Below are positions 38,119-53,294 of a stretch of 64,000 nucleotides of DNA, one piece after another. This DNA comes from Saccharolobus caldissimus (lineage in GTDB: Archaea; Thermoproteota; Thermoprotei_A; Sulfolobales; Sulfolobaceae). The position numbers and the translations under genes are program-made. The notes beneath the pieces are model-generated. The model had not been told where the DNA came from, did not search any database, and saw only the letters and a list, made by a program, of their open reading frames with translations. The stretch spans positions 2,974,469 to 3,038,468 of the forward strand of contig NZ_AP025226.1 of NCBI RefSeq assembly GCF_020886315.1. The letters are read 5' to 3'. How positions within the stretch are numbered: position 1 is the first letter of the stretch; every line of letters begins with the position of its first letter.

Positions 38119-39111
38119 CTATTTTCTCCTTTTAACCGTAAATTCAGCTAAGTATTTTAAAGCCTTTTCAGCAGTATAATTTTTAATCGGTATTCTTTGT
38201 AAACTTTCAATTGCAATATGTGAATATCTTTCCGCCATTTCATATGCGTAATTTAGAGAGTGTTCCTTTATTATCATCGCTACTTTTTCTAACTCCTCCT
38301 TGGAAGCGTTCTTATTACCTAAAATTGAAGTTATTAGCCTCCTCTCGTTCTCACTCGCCTCATGAAGGGTTTTTATGACTAATATCGTCTTTTTTCCCTC
38401 CCTAATATCGCTATAAACAGGTTTACCCAACTCTTTTTCATCAGCAATTAGCCCTAAAATGTCATCTACAATTTGAAATGATATACCCAGATTTAGACCA
38501 TACTCTGAGAGATTTTTTATAATCTCCTCATCAGCCTCATTAACTATCCCACCTAATGCGGATGAGCAGGAGAAGAGCATTGCAGTTTTTCTCTTAATCA
38601 TCTCAATGTACTCCTCTTCAGTTACGTCAAATCTATTCTCGAAGGACATATCCATTGCTTGTCCCTCAGATATTATCTCTATTGACTTTATAAATAAGTT
38701 AAAAGCATTATAAAAAGTATTTGAACTTAATCCCCTTAAAGACTCATTTAAGGCCTCAAACGCTTTAGCATGTAGGAAGTCCCCAGCAAGAATTGCCATT
38801 GGTTCTCCCCATTTTACGTGAACTGTAGGCATTCCTCTCCTTAAGTTATCTCTATCCATTATGTCATCATGAATTAAGGTAAACGTATGAAGAATTTCAA
38901 CTGCTGCAGCAGCTTTATATGCTCTTTCCCTCTTCCCACCTATGAGGTCAGAGGACGCTACTAATACAATAGGCCTTAATCTTTTTCCACCAGCTGAAAA
39001 TAGATAAATTGAGGCATCTTCTAAAACTTTAATATCACTTTTAATAAAATTTTTTATTTGAGTATTAACATTATTTATTATCTCATCGAAATATGATATT
39101 AATTCAGTCAT
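38119..39111 (-). CDS. Geranylgeranyl (polyprenyl) diphosphate synthase
   Basis: A 330-residue trans-prenyltransferase: GGKRLRPIVLVASSDL, first aspartate-rich motif LIHDDIMDRDNLRRG, EGQAMDMSF, and second motif QIVDDILGLIAD. It condenses IPP onto DMAPP/FPP to make GGPP for archaeal ether lipids and dolichol. One base separates it from aglH and two from idi, so they form an operon. Confidence 0.93.
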   Translation of the reverse strand: MTELISYFDEIINNVNTQIKNFIKSDIKVLEDASIYLFSAGGKRLRPIVLVASSDLIGGKRERAYKAAAAVEILHTFTLIHDDIMDRDNLRRGMPTVHVKWGEPMAILAGDFLHAKAFEALNESLRGLSSNTFYNAFNLFIKSIEIISEGQAMDMSFENRFDVTEEEYIEMIKRKTAMLFSCSSALGGIVNEADEEIIKNLSEYGLNLGISFQIVDDILGLIADEKELGKPVYSDIREGKKTILVIKTLHEASENERRLITSILGNKNASKEELEKVAMIIKEHSLNYAYEMAERYSHIAIESLQRIPIKNYTAEKALKYLAEFTVKRRK

Positions 39112-39113
39112 AT

Positions 39114-40908
<1,795 letters not shown>

Positions 40909-41532
40909 TTTATATCACCAATCCACTTCCAATTTTTAACACTTGGATAAGGTAATGAATATAAAGTGCTCCATAAGCCGTTTTCAATTTCTATAAGTTC
41001 TATCGATTTACTCTCAACATATTCAATTGGAATAATCCCTACTAAATGTATTATAGAATTATCTATATATTTAACTCGGTAATCTATAGGAAAAGATAAA
41101 ATAGTTCTTATTTTAAAAGGTCTATCCATAATCTTTACTGGCTCTTCTCCTTCTCTATATAAAATCGAACTATCCAACTCTTGGGCAGTTCTTAAAGCCT
41201 TAATTATATAGTTACCTGGAAATAGAGCCTCGTCTATTAGGTGTAGGACATCAAATTTTTCTTTTCTGTCTATGGGAATATTGCACTCGTTAATTGCCTT
41301 TTCCGCAATCTCATTAGTAACGTAAATATAATATGAAGAAAACGGAAAGGAGGTATCCCAATATTCATTAGCCTTAGCACAATTAAAGCCTATAGCCTCA
41401 TTAAATTGTTCTGCAAATTCACTGAATGTATCAGTTTTAACTAACGATTTATTATGTGAGTTATAGATTATACCGTCTATTACAAGAATTGGGTTATTTA
41501 CTCCCTTTATTGGTATCCCTAAAAAAGGTATT

Positions 41533-42387
41533 TTAACTTCCAAAACGTGCTGCAAGATATCCCACAACAGAATCCTTAGGTCCCGATGTATCACCGGAAG
41601 TAGCGTGTTTTAGGATATATGGTTTCTTGTTAAATTTCTTTGCCAATATCATAACGGTCATTATTGGGGCGTAACCGCATAAAGTAACATCCTTCTCCTC
41701 AACAACCTCATATAATCCCTTATAATCTAATTGTTTAATCTTCTCTATAGCCTCTTCATCTTTCTTTAATGTAATCTCATGTGGGTCATAATGATTCATA
41801 TCACTGCTAGCTAATACTACTATATCCTTTTCCTTGTTATTAATAATAACCTTATATATAGCCTCCGCTAAAAATTCGGAAATTTCTGGAGTTTGCATCA
41901 TAATTACAATAGGTACTATCTTAAATGTATCATGAAAGAAATACTGAAGAAATGGAATTTGAACTTCAATAGAATGCTCATATAGGTGAGCCCTCTCATC
42001 TAAATCTATAACTTCAGATTCCTTAACTAATTGCATTAAGATATCTTCATCTATTTTCACTTCTCCTAAAGGAGTTACCCATTCTCCTTTAGGCCATGCT
42101 GAAACATAAGAACCTAAACCCGTATGATTAGGACCAAGTATTATTACAGTGTCTGGCCTTCCCTCAGAGGCTAAAGAATAGTAGGAATGAGCTGCTACTG
42201 GACCACTATAGATGTAGCCAGCATGAGGTACTATGAAAAATAAATTATCTCTTACTTTCTTCTGTTTAGGAATTTGGGGTAAACTTCCTGGACCTATTCT
42301 GTGCTTAAAAGACCATTCAATTTGTGCTTCTAATTTTTTAGGTTCTGATTCGTAAAAGGAACCTGCGACTGCTGGTAGTCTTCTCAT
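41533..42387 (-). CDS. Memo-family protein (AmmeMemoRadiSam system protein B)
   Basis: A 284-residue protein: [74 protein letters not shown] and [10 protein letters not shown], all hallmarks of Memo, an extradiol-dioxygenase-like fold with His ligands. Its biochemical role in archaea is unsettled; it is widely found beside rps2 and mevalonate genes. It overlaps rps2 by 4 bases. Confidence 0.92.
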   Translation of the reverse strand: MRRLPAVAGSFYESEPKKLEAQIEWSFKHRIGPGSLPQIPKQKKVRDNLFFIVPHAGYIYSGPVAAHSYYSLASEGRPDTVIILGPNHTGLGSYVSAWPKGEWVTPLGEVKIDEDILMQLVKESEVIDLDERAHLYEHSIEVQIPFLQYFFHDTFKIVPIVIMMQTPEISEFLAEAIYKVIINNKEKDIVVLASSDMNHYDPHEITLKKDEEAIEKIKQLDYKGLYEVVEEKDVTLCGYAPIMTVMILAKKFNKKPYILKHATSGDTSGPKDSVVGYLAARFGS

Positions 42388-43064
42388 TGAGCTAGCCTCA
42401 TTTCGAATTCACTAATTGGCACTGCTAGATCTCCATCCGGTGGGATAACCTTTCTCTCTCTTAAAATTTGCCTAGCTAGTAACCAGTATAGAAGTGCCAG
42501 TGACTTTCTCCCTTTATTATTTGCTGGTATTATAAGGTCTATGAAATCTACTTTGGCGTCGGTATCAGCTAAGGCCACTATTGGTATTCCAACTTTTGCG
42601 GCCTCTTTTATTGCTTGAGTGTCCGTTCTAGGATCTGAGACTAGAAGTACTTTAGGCTCAAGATAAGAAGATAAATGCGGATTAGTGAAAGTACCTGGTA
42701 TTATTCTACCAACTAATGCCTTAGCCCCTATTACTTCAGCGAATTTCTGTACTGGTCTAAATGCATAAGGTCTTGATGCTACACTTACAATATCTTGGGG
42801 ATCATATCTAGCGAGGAACCTAGCTGCTATTCGTATACGTTCATCAATCTTTCTTACATCAAGAACGTACAGTCCTTCTGGCCTTACTCTATATACAAAT
42901 CTCTCCATATATTTAGTACAACTGTGAGTTCCTATGTGAACACCTGCAGATAAATAAGTATCTACTGGTACTAATAGTTCAATAACTGTACCTTTTTCCG
43001 ATTTCTTTAACTCTTCTTTTTCTGCTTCGGTTAACTCTCCTTCCCTTTCTTCTTTTTCATTCAA
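42384..43064 (-). CDS. rps2: Small ribosomal subunit protein uS2
   Basis: A 226-residue uS2 with an acidic N-terminal extension (about 25 Glu/Lys residues). Typical phrases: [60 protein letters not shown] and [20 protein letters not shown]. Part of the operon that continues from rps13. Confidence 0.96.
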   Translation of the reverse strand: MNEKEEREGELTEAEKEELKKSEKGTVIELLVPVDTYLSAGVHIGTHSCTKYMERFVYRVRPEGLYVLDVRKIDERIRIAARFLARYDPQDIVSVASRPYAFRPVQKFAEVIGAKALVGRIIPGTFTNPHLSSYLEPKVLLVSDPRTDTQAIKEAAKVGIPIVALADTDAKVDFIDLIIPANNKGRKSLALLYWLLARQILRERKVIPPDGDLAVPISEFEMRLAQ

Positions 43065-43075
43065 TTTTTACCACC

Positions 43076-43276
43076 TTAAATTGGCCTTGTATAATGTATT
43101 ATCTCGTTAATAATGTCGACGTGAGATAAAAGCATTCTCCTGCAACAGTATCTTTTAACCCCAAGTTCATCTAATACCTTCCCTGGCGGTTCGCCAGCAT
43201 TTACTCTGGCTATAAAAGGTTCCCATTTATCAGCAATTAAAGACCCACAGGTAAAGCATCTAATAGGAATCATCAT
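43076..43276 (-). CDS. rpoN: RNA polymerase subunit N (Rpb10)
   Basis: A 66-residue zinc protein: [18 protein letters not shown] (CxxC) and [18 protein letters not shown] (CC), the complete zinc bundle of archaeal RpoN/Rpb10, which supports the RpoD-RpoL assembly platform. It lies between rps9 and rps2 as in most archaea. Confidence 0.97.
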   Translation of the reverse strand: MMIPIRCFTCGSLIADKWEPFIARVNAGEPPGKVLDELGVKRYCCRRMLLSHVDIINEIIHYTRPI

Positions 43277-43282
43277 ATTATA

Positions 43283-43693
43283 TCACCTATAAGATTTCTG
43301 CCTCCACCTTCTCGCGCTATATCTCATCCATTTCTCTGATTCAGTCTGCCTTGGATCTCCAGCTAGCATTGTTCTATCATATGCTTTATATATTTTCTTT
43401 AATTCTTCGCTATTAGTAAATTTGACTAAAGCTCTAGCTAGCGCCATCCTAGCAGCGTCTGCTTGACCCATTATTCCCCCTCCTCTAACTGTTATCCACG
43501 CATCTATTTTCGATCTAACATCAGATCCAGCTAATAATAAAGGTTCCATAATTTTTAGCCTCACCATTTCTATTGGTATAATCTCAATAGGTACATTATT
43601 TACATATACTCTCCCTTTTCCTGGATATAAATAGCAGGTTGCCCTAGCCATCTTTCTTCTTGCACTTGTAATAATAATCTGATTTTGACTCAT
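43283..43693 (-). CDS. rps9: Small ribosomal subunit protein uS9
   Basis: 136 residues from the ATG at 43693, which overlaps the rpl13 stop (ATGA); an ATG at 43702 would add three residues. Conserved: ITSARRKMARATCYLYPGKG, RGGGIMGQADAARMALARAL and the basic C-terminus SARRWRQKSYR that reaches the ribosomal P site. Confidence 0.96.
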   Translation of the reverse strand: MSQNQIIITSARRKMARATCYLYPGKGRVYVNNVPIEIIPIEMVRLKIMEPLLLAGSDVRSKIDAWITVRGGGIMGQADAARMALARALVKFTNSEELKKIYKAYDRTMLAGDPRQTESEKWMRYSARRWRQKSYR

Positions 43694-44139
43694 ATTTTCC
43701 ACCCTAATTCCTTAGCAACTACTTCTACTGTAACGTACTTACCTTTAAGTCTACTCACATCTGCATCTGGAAATCTTATAAATTGTTTACCTTCAAATTC
43801 CTTAGGAATTCCTATGTATACCTTCACGTTTTTAAGTAATCTACGACCTTTACTGTTTTTAGGTAGCATCCCCCTTATTGTTCTTTTCACTATGTTTATT
43901 GGCGTTCTAGGTCTTCTAATTCCGTTCTTATAGGGATTGAATAACGTCCTAACACTTAAGAGTAACTTATATGATTGTATAACCATATTCTTCTTTCCAC
44001 TTATTACAGCTTTTTCAGCATTTACAATAACTACCTTTTTTCCTTCTTTTAACAATTTAACGACATTACTTGCCATCCTACCTAATATCTGACCTTCTGC
44101 GTTAATTATCACAATATTTTCTTGAACTTGAATACTCAT
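43690..44139 (-). CDS. rpl13: Large ribosomal subunit protein uL13
   Basis: A 149-residue uL13: [39 protein letters not shown] and [13 protein letters not shown]. Coupled by 4-base overlaps to rpl18e upstream and rps9 downstream, the conserved archaeal order. Confidence 0.96.
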   Translation of the reverse strand: MSIQVQENIVIINAEGQILGRMASNVVKLLKEGKKVVIVNAEKAVISGKKNMVIQSYKLLLSVRTLFNPYKNGIRRPRTPINIVKRTIRGMLPKNSKGRRLLKNVKVYIGIPKEFEGKQFIRFPDADVSRLKGKYVTVEVVAKELGWKI

Positions 44140-44491
44140 TGTTTCATCAACCTCACGCTTTTACCTTTAAAATCTTTAAAAACATCCAACGCCTTATATA
44201 TACTTAATACCTGCCCACCAGCTTTTCTTATCTTTTCAATTGCTGAGGCTGAGAAATCTAATGCTACAACTGTTACTGGATGATCAAGATTACCTATTCC
44301 TAACACTTTTCCTGGCACTATAATTACATCATTAGGTTTACTATATTTATTAATTTTGTATATATTTATATATGCTCTTTTTCTAGAAGGTTTTTCTAAT
44401 TCTTCAGCTACCTTTCTCCATAACGGTTTCTTTTCTTTCTTAAGCCTCCTTATGAGCTTTCTAATCATTATGTTTGTACTTCCAGTCACCT

Positions 44492-44495
<4 letters not shown>
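44136..44495 (-). CDS. rpl18e: Large ribosomal subunit protein eL18 (L18e)
   Basis: A 119-residue protein: [40 protein letters not shown] and [20 protein letters not shown]. Archaeal/eukaryotic-type ribosomal protein. Overlaps rpoD and rpl13 by 4 bases each. Confidence 0.95.
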
Positions 44496-45286
<791 letters not shown>

Positions 45287-45296
45287 AAAAAACGCC

Positions 45297-45695
45297 TTAG
45301 ACCCTTCTTCCTCTTCTTCCCCCTGGCCTTCTTATACTGTCATGAGGTATCGGAGTTACATCTTCAATTCTACCTATTATGAAACCAGCCCTCGCTAATG
45401 CTCTTATTGCTGGTTGTGCACCAGGACCTGGAGTTTTACTTCCATAACCTCCTGGGGCTCTAACTTTAATATGTATAGCCATAATTCCCTTCTCTAATGA
45501 GTCGCTAGCTGCTTTATTAGCCGCTAACATTGCAGCATAAGGAGATGGCTTTTCTCTATCTGCCTTAACTACCATCCCTCCACTTGCTCTAGAAATTATT
45601 TCGGCGCCAGTTAAATCAGTTATAGTAATTAATGTATTATTCTGTGACGCGTAAATGTGAGCTATACCCCACCTAATTTCACGCCTGCTCGACAC
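45297..45695 (-). CDS. rps11: Small ribosomal subunit protein uS11
   Basis: A 132-residue uS11: [58 protein letters not shown] and the basic tail [16 protein letters not shown]. Overlaps rps4 by 17 bases. Confidence 0.97.
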   Translation of the reverse strand: MSSRREIRWGIAHIYASQNNTLITITDLTGAEIISRASGGMVVKADREKPSPYAAMLAANKAASDSLEKGIMAIHIKVRAPGGYGSKTPGPGAQPAIRALARAGFIIGRIEDVTPIPHDSIRRPGGRRGRRV

Positions 45696-46221
45696 TTATC
45701 CCACCCCCTTGTTGTTGTGTAACTGGTGGTCTTGACTTAAATGGAGATGTTACATAATAATCTATTAAATTTTCCTCATCTACACTTACTATATAGCCTG
45801 GAGAGGTTACTCTCCTACCTCCAATCGCTATGTGCCCATGTACAATTAATTGCCTAGCTTGATGTATAGTAGCTGCTAATCCTTTCTTATAAACAACTGT
45901 TTGTAATCTTCTTTCTAATAAATCTTCTTCGGTAAGACTTAAAATATCATCTATCGTAGCATTTTGACTTTTTAATAATCCAATTTTTGACAATTTTAGG
46001 ACTAGTTGTCTTTCTCTAACTGCTCTTTCAGCTGGCGGTAATGCTAATAACGATCTGGCTTGATGCCTAAATTTTCTTATTATAGTTTGAGCTATCCATA
46101 TTTCCCTTTTATTCCTTAATCCATATTTACCTATTAATTCCTCTTCACGTCTTAATCTATCTTTAATCCAAGGGTGACCTGGTGTTTCCCATTTCTTCCT
46201 ACTTTTCCTAGGATCTCCCAT
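45679..46221 (-). CDS. rps4: Small ribosomal subunit protein uS4
   Basis: A 180-residue archaeal uS4: [20 protein letters not shown] and the S4 RNA-binding domain [38 protein letters not shown]. Twelve bases after rps13. Confidence 0.97.
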   Translation of the reverse strand: MGDPRKSRKKWETPGHPWIKDRLRREEELIGKYGLRNKREIWIAQTIIRKFRHQARSLLALPPAERAVRERQLVLKLSKIGLLKSQNATIDDILSLTEEDLLERRLQTVVYKKGLAATIHQARQLIVHGHIAIGGRRVTSPGYIVSVDEENLIDYYVTSPFKSRPPVTQQQGGGISVEQA

Positions 46222-46233
46222 TTATCTCACCTT

Positions 46234-46722
46234 TTAAGAAGATTTTTGCTGTTGTGAAGATTGTTGAGGTTGAGCTACTTTTCTTCTAGTCACACCTACA
46301 GTCATTCCTGTTCTACCAGTAGTTCTGGTCCTCTGTCCTCTTACTTTAAGACCTAATGTATGCCTAACGCCTCTCCAACTTTTAGTTCTCTTTTCCCTTT
46401 CGATATCGTTTCTAACGTAGAAAATGAGGTCTGAAGTCACTAGATGTAAGTCTAAGCCGGTTTCATAATCTTTACGCCTATTATAGAGCCAACTAGGGAG
46501 TCCTTTAATTGAATTGTCAGAAAGCATTGACTCTATCCTCTTTAAATCCGCGTCAGACAATTCTCCTAATCTTGCATTAGGATCTAGTCCAAGTTTATAT
46601 ATAATAGCCTTCGCAGTATTATAACCTATTCCCTTAACCATGGCTAAAGCATAAGGAAGTTTCATAGTTCCATCTACATCCTGACCGAAAATTCTAATAA
46701 CGTACTTAAACTGTTGACTCAT
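46234..46722 (-). CDS. rps13: Small ribosomal subunit protein uS13
   Basis: A 162-residue uS13: [36 protein letters not shown], and C-terminal [20 protein letters not shown], with a Gln/Ser-rich tail. First ribosomal gene of the rps13-rps2 operon; the AIR-synthase-like gene precedes it by 20 bases on the same strand. Confidence 0.97.
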   Translation of the reverse strand: MSQQFKYVIRIFGQDVDGTMKLPYALAMVKGIGYNTAKAIIYKLGLDPNARLGELSDADLKRIESMLSDNSIKGLPSWLYNRRKDYETGLDLHLVTSDLIFYVRNDIEREKRTKSWRGVRHTLGLKVRGQRTRTTGRTGMTVGVTRRKVAQPQQSSQQQKSS

Positions 46723-46742
46723 TAAATATCAGCTTGTATGGT

Positions 46743-48020
46743 CTATGTAAAACTAGTTTTTAAGTTTTTCAATACCTCATTCATCTTCTTTTTAGCCTCT
46801 AATATGGCATTATCTAGACGTTTTGAGATTTCCTCTACTGTATAGGGAGAATAATTCCCAATGTATTTTTTTATGGGAGTATAAGGGCTTTCCCTAAATT
46901 GCGGCTTTAATTCCTTTCCATTATATGTAAGTAATGGATAATTTTTGTACTCATCTACATATCCTATTATATCACTTTCTATACCAAATTCCTTTAATTT
47001 TCTCTTGACAAGATCCTCATTATCTGTGAAAATTAATATCGAATCAATAGATATTCCAAAAGGATCTATATTTAAGTCCTCCAACATTTTTCTAACTTTC
47101 GAATTTATTAAAGAAATGAATTTATCCTCATCTATTATTAAACTTAAATTAGTGATCTTAGATATCTCAGTAGCATCACCTCTTATTCCTCCATTAGTAA
47201 CATCTGTCATAGAATATATGTAATTATAAAGGTAATCTCTAACTATTTTGCACGTAATCAAGTCTTTAATTTTAAGCGTTTCTCCCACTACGTCTGGAAT
47301 TCCGTTATATATTGCAGTAGTGGCTATAGTCCCTCCCCCATTACCTTCTGTCATTACTATTTTCATTCCCTTCTTTATTCTCCTTCTAGAAAAATCTCTC
47401 CCCCTTAGTAGCCCTACTGATCCCACTGCACCGCTAATTCTCTCTCCCAGTACTAAATCCCCACCTATCCTTAATGTACTACCAGCTAGGATTGGGATAT
47501 TTAATACATTACTTATTGTAGCGACACCCGCTTCAAAATCTACTAACATACCTAAGTCACTATCGTCTGATAAATGAATATCTACAATTAGACCTAAGGG
47601 CTCGGCCCCTTTAACCATTATATCTCTTAAAGTAGCCTTACTTGCATAGAAACCAGCTAAAAACGGGAAATATGATAACCTAGAATGTATACCATCAATT
47701 GATACTACTATATTATTTTTTATTCCAGCGTCATCAAATTCATCAATACTTTTACCAGTTAACTCGAACAACTTTGAATGAATTATATGATCCCCTATTC
47801 CTCTAGATCCTAAACCTGCTTCTCCTGCTGATATACCGGTTTTAGGAAATGTATAGATTTCATCAGCTTTAATTGAATTTATGATCTCTTTTATAATGAT
47901 ATCTGCTATTTCTTCAACATTGTATTTATCTCCTTTATAAAATTTTATCTCATCTATAATTTTTTCTCTTGCTTTAGCAATGTTTGGATAAAGCTTACGT
48001 ATAATACCCTCTAAATCCAT
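46743..48020 (-). CDS. AIR synthase-related protein (425 aa)
   Basis: A two-domain PurM/ThiL-superfamily protein with an N-terminal helical extension (about 1-60). ISAGEAGLGSRGIGDHIIHS, ATLRDIMVKGAEPLGLIVDI, LSDDSDLGMLVDFEAGVATI, IPILAGSTLRIGGD and SMTDVTNGGIRGDATEISK are the nucleotide-binding loops. Archaeal members of this long type have no known reaction; ATP-dependent amide or phosphate transfer is the superfamily theme. It leads into the rps13 operon and is divergent from the 109-aa gene. Confidence 0.8.
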   Translation of the reverse strand: MDLEGIIRKLYPNIAKAREKIIDEIKFYKGDKYNVEEIADIIIKEIINSIKADEIYTFPKTGISAGEAGLGSRGIGDHIIHSKLFELTGKSIDEFDDAGIKNNIVVSIDGIHSRLSYFPFLAGFYASKATLRDIMVKGAEPLGLIVDIHLSDDSDLGMLVDFEAGVATISNVLNIPILAGSTLRIGGDLVLGERISGAVGSVGLLRGRDFSRRRIKKGMKIVMTEGNGGGTIATTAIYNGIPDVVGETLKIKDLITCKIVRDYLYNYIYSMTDVTNGGIRGDATEISKITNLSLIIDEDKFISLINSKVRKMLEDLNIDPFGISIDSILIFTDNEDLVKRKLKEFGIESDIIGYVDEYKNYPLLTYNGKELKPQFRESPYTPIKKYIGNYSPYTVEEISKRLDNAILEAKKKMNEVLKNLKTSFT

Positions 48021-48123
48021 TAATATATAGTACGTAATATCTTAGTATTAAAATATTCCTTTTCTCTATTTCTATTTACAATTGATTAATTTATAGACAA
48101 AATTTTAGCACTAAGCGCAAAAA

Positions 48124-48133
48124 GGTTTATAAG
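48124..48133 (+). promoter_or_regulatory. TATA box upstream of the 109-aa gene
   Basis: GTTTATAAGC preceded by purine-rich AAAAAG, a typical box A with BRE. Transcription would start near 48155, leaving about 60 bases of leader before the TTG at 48218. Confidence 0.5.
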
Positions 48134-48217
48134 CGATAACAAGAACCTTTTTCACAGAAAAATATGGGAGAATAATAGCTTTTTTACTAGTTAAAGGTAA
48201 TAAAAGTGGGATAAACT

Positions 48218-48547
48218 TTGCCACCCTCAAATAGACCTTCTTTTGAAAGATTATATGAATGTGAAAGTGAATTGTGTATTCAAAGACTTGTAGATGAGTA
48301 CATATATGATTTAATAAATGGAAATGAATGGTCAACTTTCAAATTACTTAAAGATGACGAAATAAGTGATGACAAATTTGTTTTAAATGAAAAAGTTATG
48401 TTAAATTCCTATTTGTTTATCAGAGAGCTTTTAAAGAGAGTTATAGAGACGGATTTAGATTTCGAATACATAGTTACTGATCTAGAGAAAAAGCTTGGTA
48501 ATACACACCCCGTAGTTCTCTTTCTAAAACAATTTAGAGATGATTAG
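48218..48547 (+). CDS. Hypothetical acidic protein (109 aa)
   Basis: A 109-residue protein starting at a TTG (an in-frame stop lies two codons upstream): MPPSNRPSFERLYECESELC. Helical and acidic, with no recognised motif. It precedes tyrS by 45 bases on the same strand and is expressed divergently from the AIR-synthase-like gene. Function unknown. Confidence 0.65.
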   Translation: MPPSNRPSFERLYECESELCIQRLVDEYIYDLINGNEWSTFKLLKDDEISDDKFVLNEKVMLNSYLFIRELLKRVIETDLDFEYIVTDLEKKLGNTHPVVLFLKQFRDD

Positions 48548-48592
48548 TACTTTTTTACTCTAACTTCTCTTTACTTTTTGGGGATATTAATT

Positions 48593-49675
48593 ATGAGTAT
48601 TGATGAGAGGTTACGCCTTATAACGAGAAATACAGCTGAAATAATTACCGTAGATGAATTAAGGGAAAAATTGGAACATCAAGAAAAAATTAAAGGATAT
48701 ATAGGATTTGAACCTAGCGGGCTATTTCATATTGGATGGCTAATATGGACTCAAAAGGTTAAGGATTTCATAGATGCAGGAATAGATATGACAATCTTAA
48801 GGGCAACTTGGCACGCATGGGTTAATGACAAATTAGGTGGAGATATGAATTTAATAAAATTAGCAGCAGATTATACTATAGAAGTTATTAGACAGTATGG
48901 CATAGATATAAGTAAGCTTCACATAATAGATGCGGATGATCTAGTAAAGGACAAAGATTATTGGGCTTTAGTGTTAAAAGTTGCAAAGAACGCTAGCTTA
49001 GCTAGAATAAAGAGAGCCTTAACAATAATGGGGAGAAAAGCGGAAGAAGCTGAAATAGACGCTTCAAAGTTAATATATCCTGCAATGCAGGTCGCTGATA
49101 TATTTTACCTTGATTTAGACATTGCCCTAGGAGGTACTGACCAGAGAAAAGCTCATATGTTAGCCAGAGACATCGCAGAAAAAGTGGGAAGAAAGAAAGT
49201 AATTTCTATACATACCCCTCTTTTAGTGGGTCTTCAAGGAGGCCAGAGAATGAAAGCTGAGGGACTAGAAGAAGACGATATTCAAGCTGAACTAAAAATG
49301 AGTAAATCAAAACCAGAAACTGCAATTTTTGTAACTGATACTCCAGAAGAGGTAGAAAGGAAGCTAATGAGTGCATACTGCCCCAAGGGGGTTATAGAAG
49401 ATAATCCAGTAATACAAATTGTAAAATATATTATTTTCAATAGATTTAGTAGTATGAAAATAGAGAGGGATATCAAGTATGGTGGAGATATAGAGTTTAA
49501 GAGTTATGAGGAATTAGAAAAAGCGTATATTGAAGGAAAAATACATCCGATGGATTTAAAGAAGGCTACTGCAAAAAAACTAAATGAAATATTAGACCCC
49601 ATAAGAAAAGGTCTTGAAAAGAAATCCGAATTTATAGAGTTAACTCAAAAAATATTGAAAAGTGTAACAAGATGA
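48593..49675 (+). CDS. tyrS: Tyrosyl-tRNA synthetase
   Basis: Start at ATG 48593 (360 residues, MSIDERLRLITRNTAEIITV). Class I motifs: FEPSGLFHIGWL (HIGH equivalent) and ELKMSKSKPETAIF (KMSKS); YPAMQVADIFYLDLDIALGG TDQRKAH is the tyrosine-binding region. It has the compact archaeal TyrRS length with no C-terminal S4-type domain. DnaG follows after 20 bases. Confidence 0.95.
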   Translation: MSIDERLRLITRNTAEIITVDELREKLEHQEKIKGYIGFEPSGLFHIGWLIWTQKVKDFIDAGIDMTILRATWHAWVNDKLGGDMNLIKLAADYTIEVIRQYGIDISKLHIIDADDLVKDKDYWALVLKVAKNASLARIKRALTIMGRKAEEAEIDASKLIYPAMQVADIFYLDLDIALGGTDQRKAHMLARDIAEKVGRKKVISIHTPLLVGLQGGQRMKAEGLEEDDIQAELKMSKSKPETAIFVTDTPEEVERKLMSAYCPKGVIEDNPVIQIVKYIIFNRFSSMKIERDIKYGGDIEFKSYEELEKAYIEGKIHPMDLKKATAKKLNEILDPIRKGLEKKSEFIELTQKILKSVTR

Positions 49676-49695
49676 AGTGTTAGGTGATCTGGCAA

Positions 49696-50887
<1,192 letters not shown>

Positions 50888-50901
<14 letters not shown>

Positions 50902-53245
50902 ACGGACTTAAAAAGCCTAATATATCAGTGCCAGAAGTTTTTAGCATATTTTCCTTTATTCCAAATGGTTGTAGTATCCTAAGGGCTGAGGGAATTATTT
51001 GATTATTTACATAATACTCTATATCTACCCTGTTTTTCTCTTTAACTAGAAAATAAGGTTCAACGCGATCAGATACTCTTCCAGAGCCTTTAACTACAAC
51101 ATATCCAATTCTTGAACCTTTAGTTATAGGATAACCTGCTTGTATAGCCTTCTTAGCAGCTATTACATGTGGTGCACTAACTTCATATTCATCTATATCT
51201 TTTTCTAGAGATTTCCAGATTACTAAATCTTCTATATTATATTCACCACGTCTCAACTTCATAATAGTAGATCTAACTAATTTAATTGCCTCATTTATAT
51301 TTCCAGAAACTAGAATTTTCTCTATTATATGTTTTTGAATATCCTTAGCCAATTCACACCAATCTCCTCTAACTGCTTCAAAACCTACAATATCTATTTT
51401 GCCATTATCTAAAAGACCCGCATATCTCTTCTTATTTTCAGTGAAGAGTACTCGTTTATAATGCTTATCTACTCTAACTTCTAGTCCTTGAGATTCACTT
51501 ATTTTATCGATTAATTTATTTATGTTGTGACTAAGCCCTTTTACAAATATTGAATCAGTATCTCCATAAATTACGTCAAACCCTAAACTCTTTGCAATTT
51601 CTACTGAAGATTTAAGAATACTTCTTCCCCATGCAGTTACTGCTTCTGCACCTTCTCTGCTATACCATCTAGCATTATACCATCCCATATATCCATAAAA
51701 TGCATTTGCCAATACTTTAAGAGCTCTCTGTCTATTTTCTAGTTTTCGTAATTCATATTCATTTTTAACACTTTCCATCTTCTCTTTAATTTTCTTTCTT
51801 TCTTCAATTAATTTCTCTAAAATAATTTTATAGAAACCAGAAGGCTCTTTTCTAAATTTGTGCCCTACTTCTGGAGATATCCAGCAGTCCTCGCAATTTC
51901 CCTTCACTAACGTATCTGGTCCAATATTAAATTTTATCATTATTGATGGATACATTGAGGAGAAATCAAGAACATAAACGTCTTCATAAATACCAGCCTT
52001 AGGCTCTATCACTAATCCCCCTTTATATGGCTCAAATTCTTTTTCCGTTTTGTTTGGTACAAGTTCATTTGCCTTATAAGCCTCTCTTATAAGGAGCCAT
52101 TCGACCCTATTTCCCACACTAGCCATTGAGAGTTGGTCTAAAGGTAAGCCAGTGATCTTACTTAGTTCCTCACCAAATGGAAGAAAAATTTCGCCTAATA
52201 AATAAATTGACTTAGCATTATCAAGATTATATTGTTTAACTATATTTCTCTTACTCTCATCATCCCAGTATCGAGGAATGTCATACCATTCTACAATAGT
52301 TCTTTTCTCCTTGGGAAGTACGCCTAGATAATCAGCTACGTTTATAAGTGTCTTAGATTTTACTTCTTCTAAAGACATTATAAAACCTATCAAATCTACG
52401 TTTAATCTTCCTATAATTGAATAATGCCCATATGTTCCTTGACTTATTTCTGCACCTATTTTTCTACTTAAGTCTAGCTTAACCCCTACAGTTTTTGCTC
52501 TTTCTAAAATATACTCCCAATCAAATCCATTGCTATTAAAACCTACAATTATATCTGGATCATAACTTATTATATAGTTCACAAACTCCCTAAGGATTTT
52601 AAGATCATCCTTATTTTCAGTACTTAATTGAATTCCTCCTTCTTTACTCCATAATCCAATTAATATTATGGGATCCCTTCGTGGGTTCGGATATCCATAT
52701 TTGTTATAAACCTCTATGCTAAACGATATAATTCTCAGATCTGGTACCTCTCCCTCATATCTATTAATTATCTTCTTTAACTCGTAAACGTGTTTTACCC
52801 TAAAATCATCTGTCTTTATTTCTTCCACTTCAGCTTCAAACCAGTTAAAAGGCTTAAGATCATTATCTATCGAGTATCTCATATAGAATCTTATATCAGC
52901 CTCTAGAACTTCCTTGACTCCCTTTATTTTTGCAACATCTTCCCTATATATTCTAATATAAGTCGGAATTATAGTATAAATTTGCAGTGCTTTTACAGGA
53001 TTACCAAAATATTTTTTCTGTACTATATCTACTTTAGTTATTGGCGACTCAGCTCTACTTAATTTCTTTATATTTTCGATTATCTTCTTCTCATCTCCAT
53101 CATATAGGGCATAGAAATAGGGTCTGAAGTTCTTCTCCATTACTATACATCTATTACCATCCCTATCTATACTCCAAATGTAAATTATTGGTAGCCCTCC
53201 CTTAACTTCGTATGAAAAATCAAGTATAAAGAAATCTTTAATCAT
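50888..53245 (-). CDS. polB3: Family B DNA polymerase, PolB3-like
   Basis: A 785-residue family B polymerase. Polymerase motifs are intact: motif A VLDFSSMYPSIMIKFN (D427), motif B KVLANAFYGYMGWYNARWYS and motif C VIYGDTDSIFVKG (D562, D564). The exonuclease motifs deviate: Exo I reads SFSIEVYNKYGYP, with Ser176 where DIE is expected; Exo II NSNGFDW (N237-D242) is normal; Exo III reads YNLDNAKSIYLLG with Asn343 where Asp is usual. N-terminal MIKDFFILDFSYEVKGG and the length fit Sulfolobus PolB3. Polymerase activity is likely; proofreading is doubtful. Confidence 0.9.
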
Positions 53246-53294
53246 AGATATTAATCGATAGAACAGATTTTGAATCTATTCCAGATTTTACCGA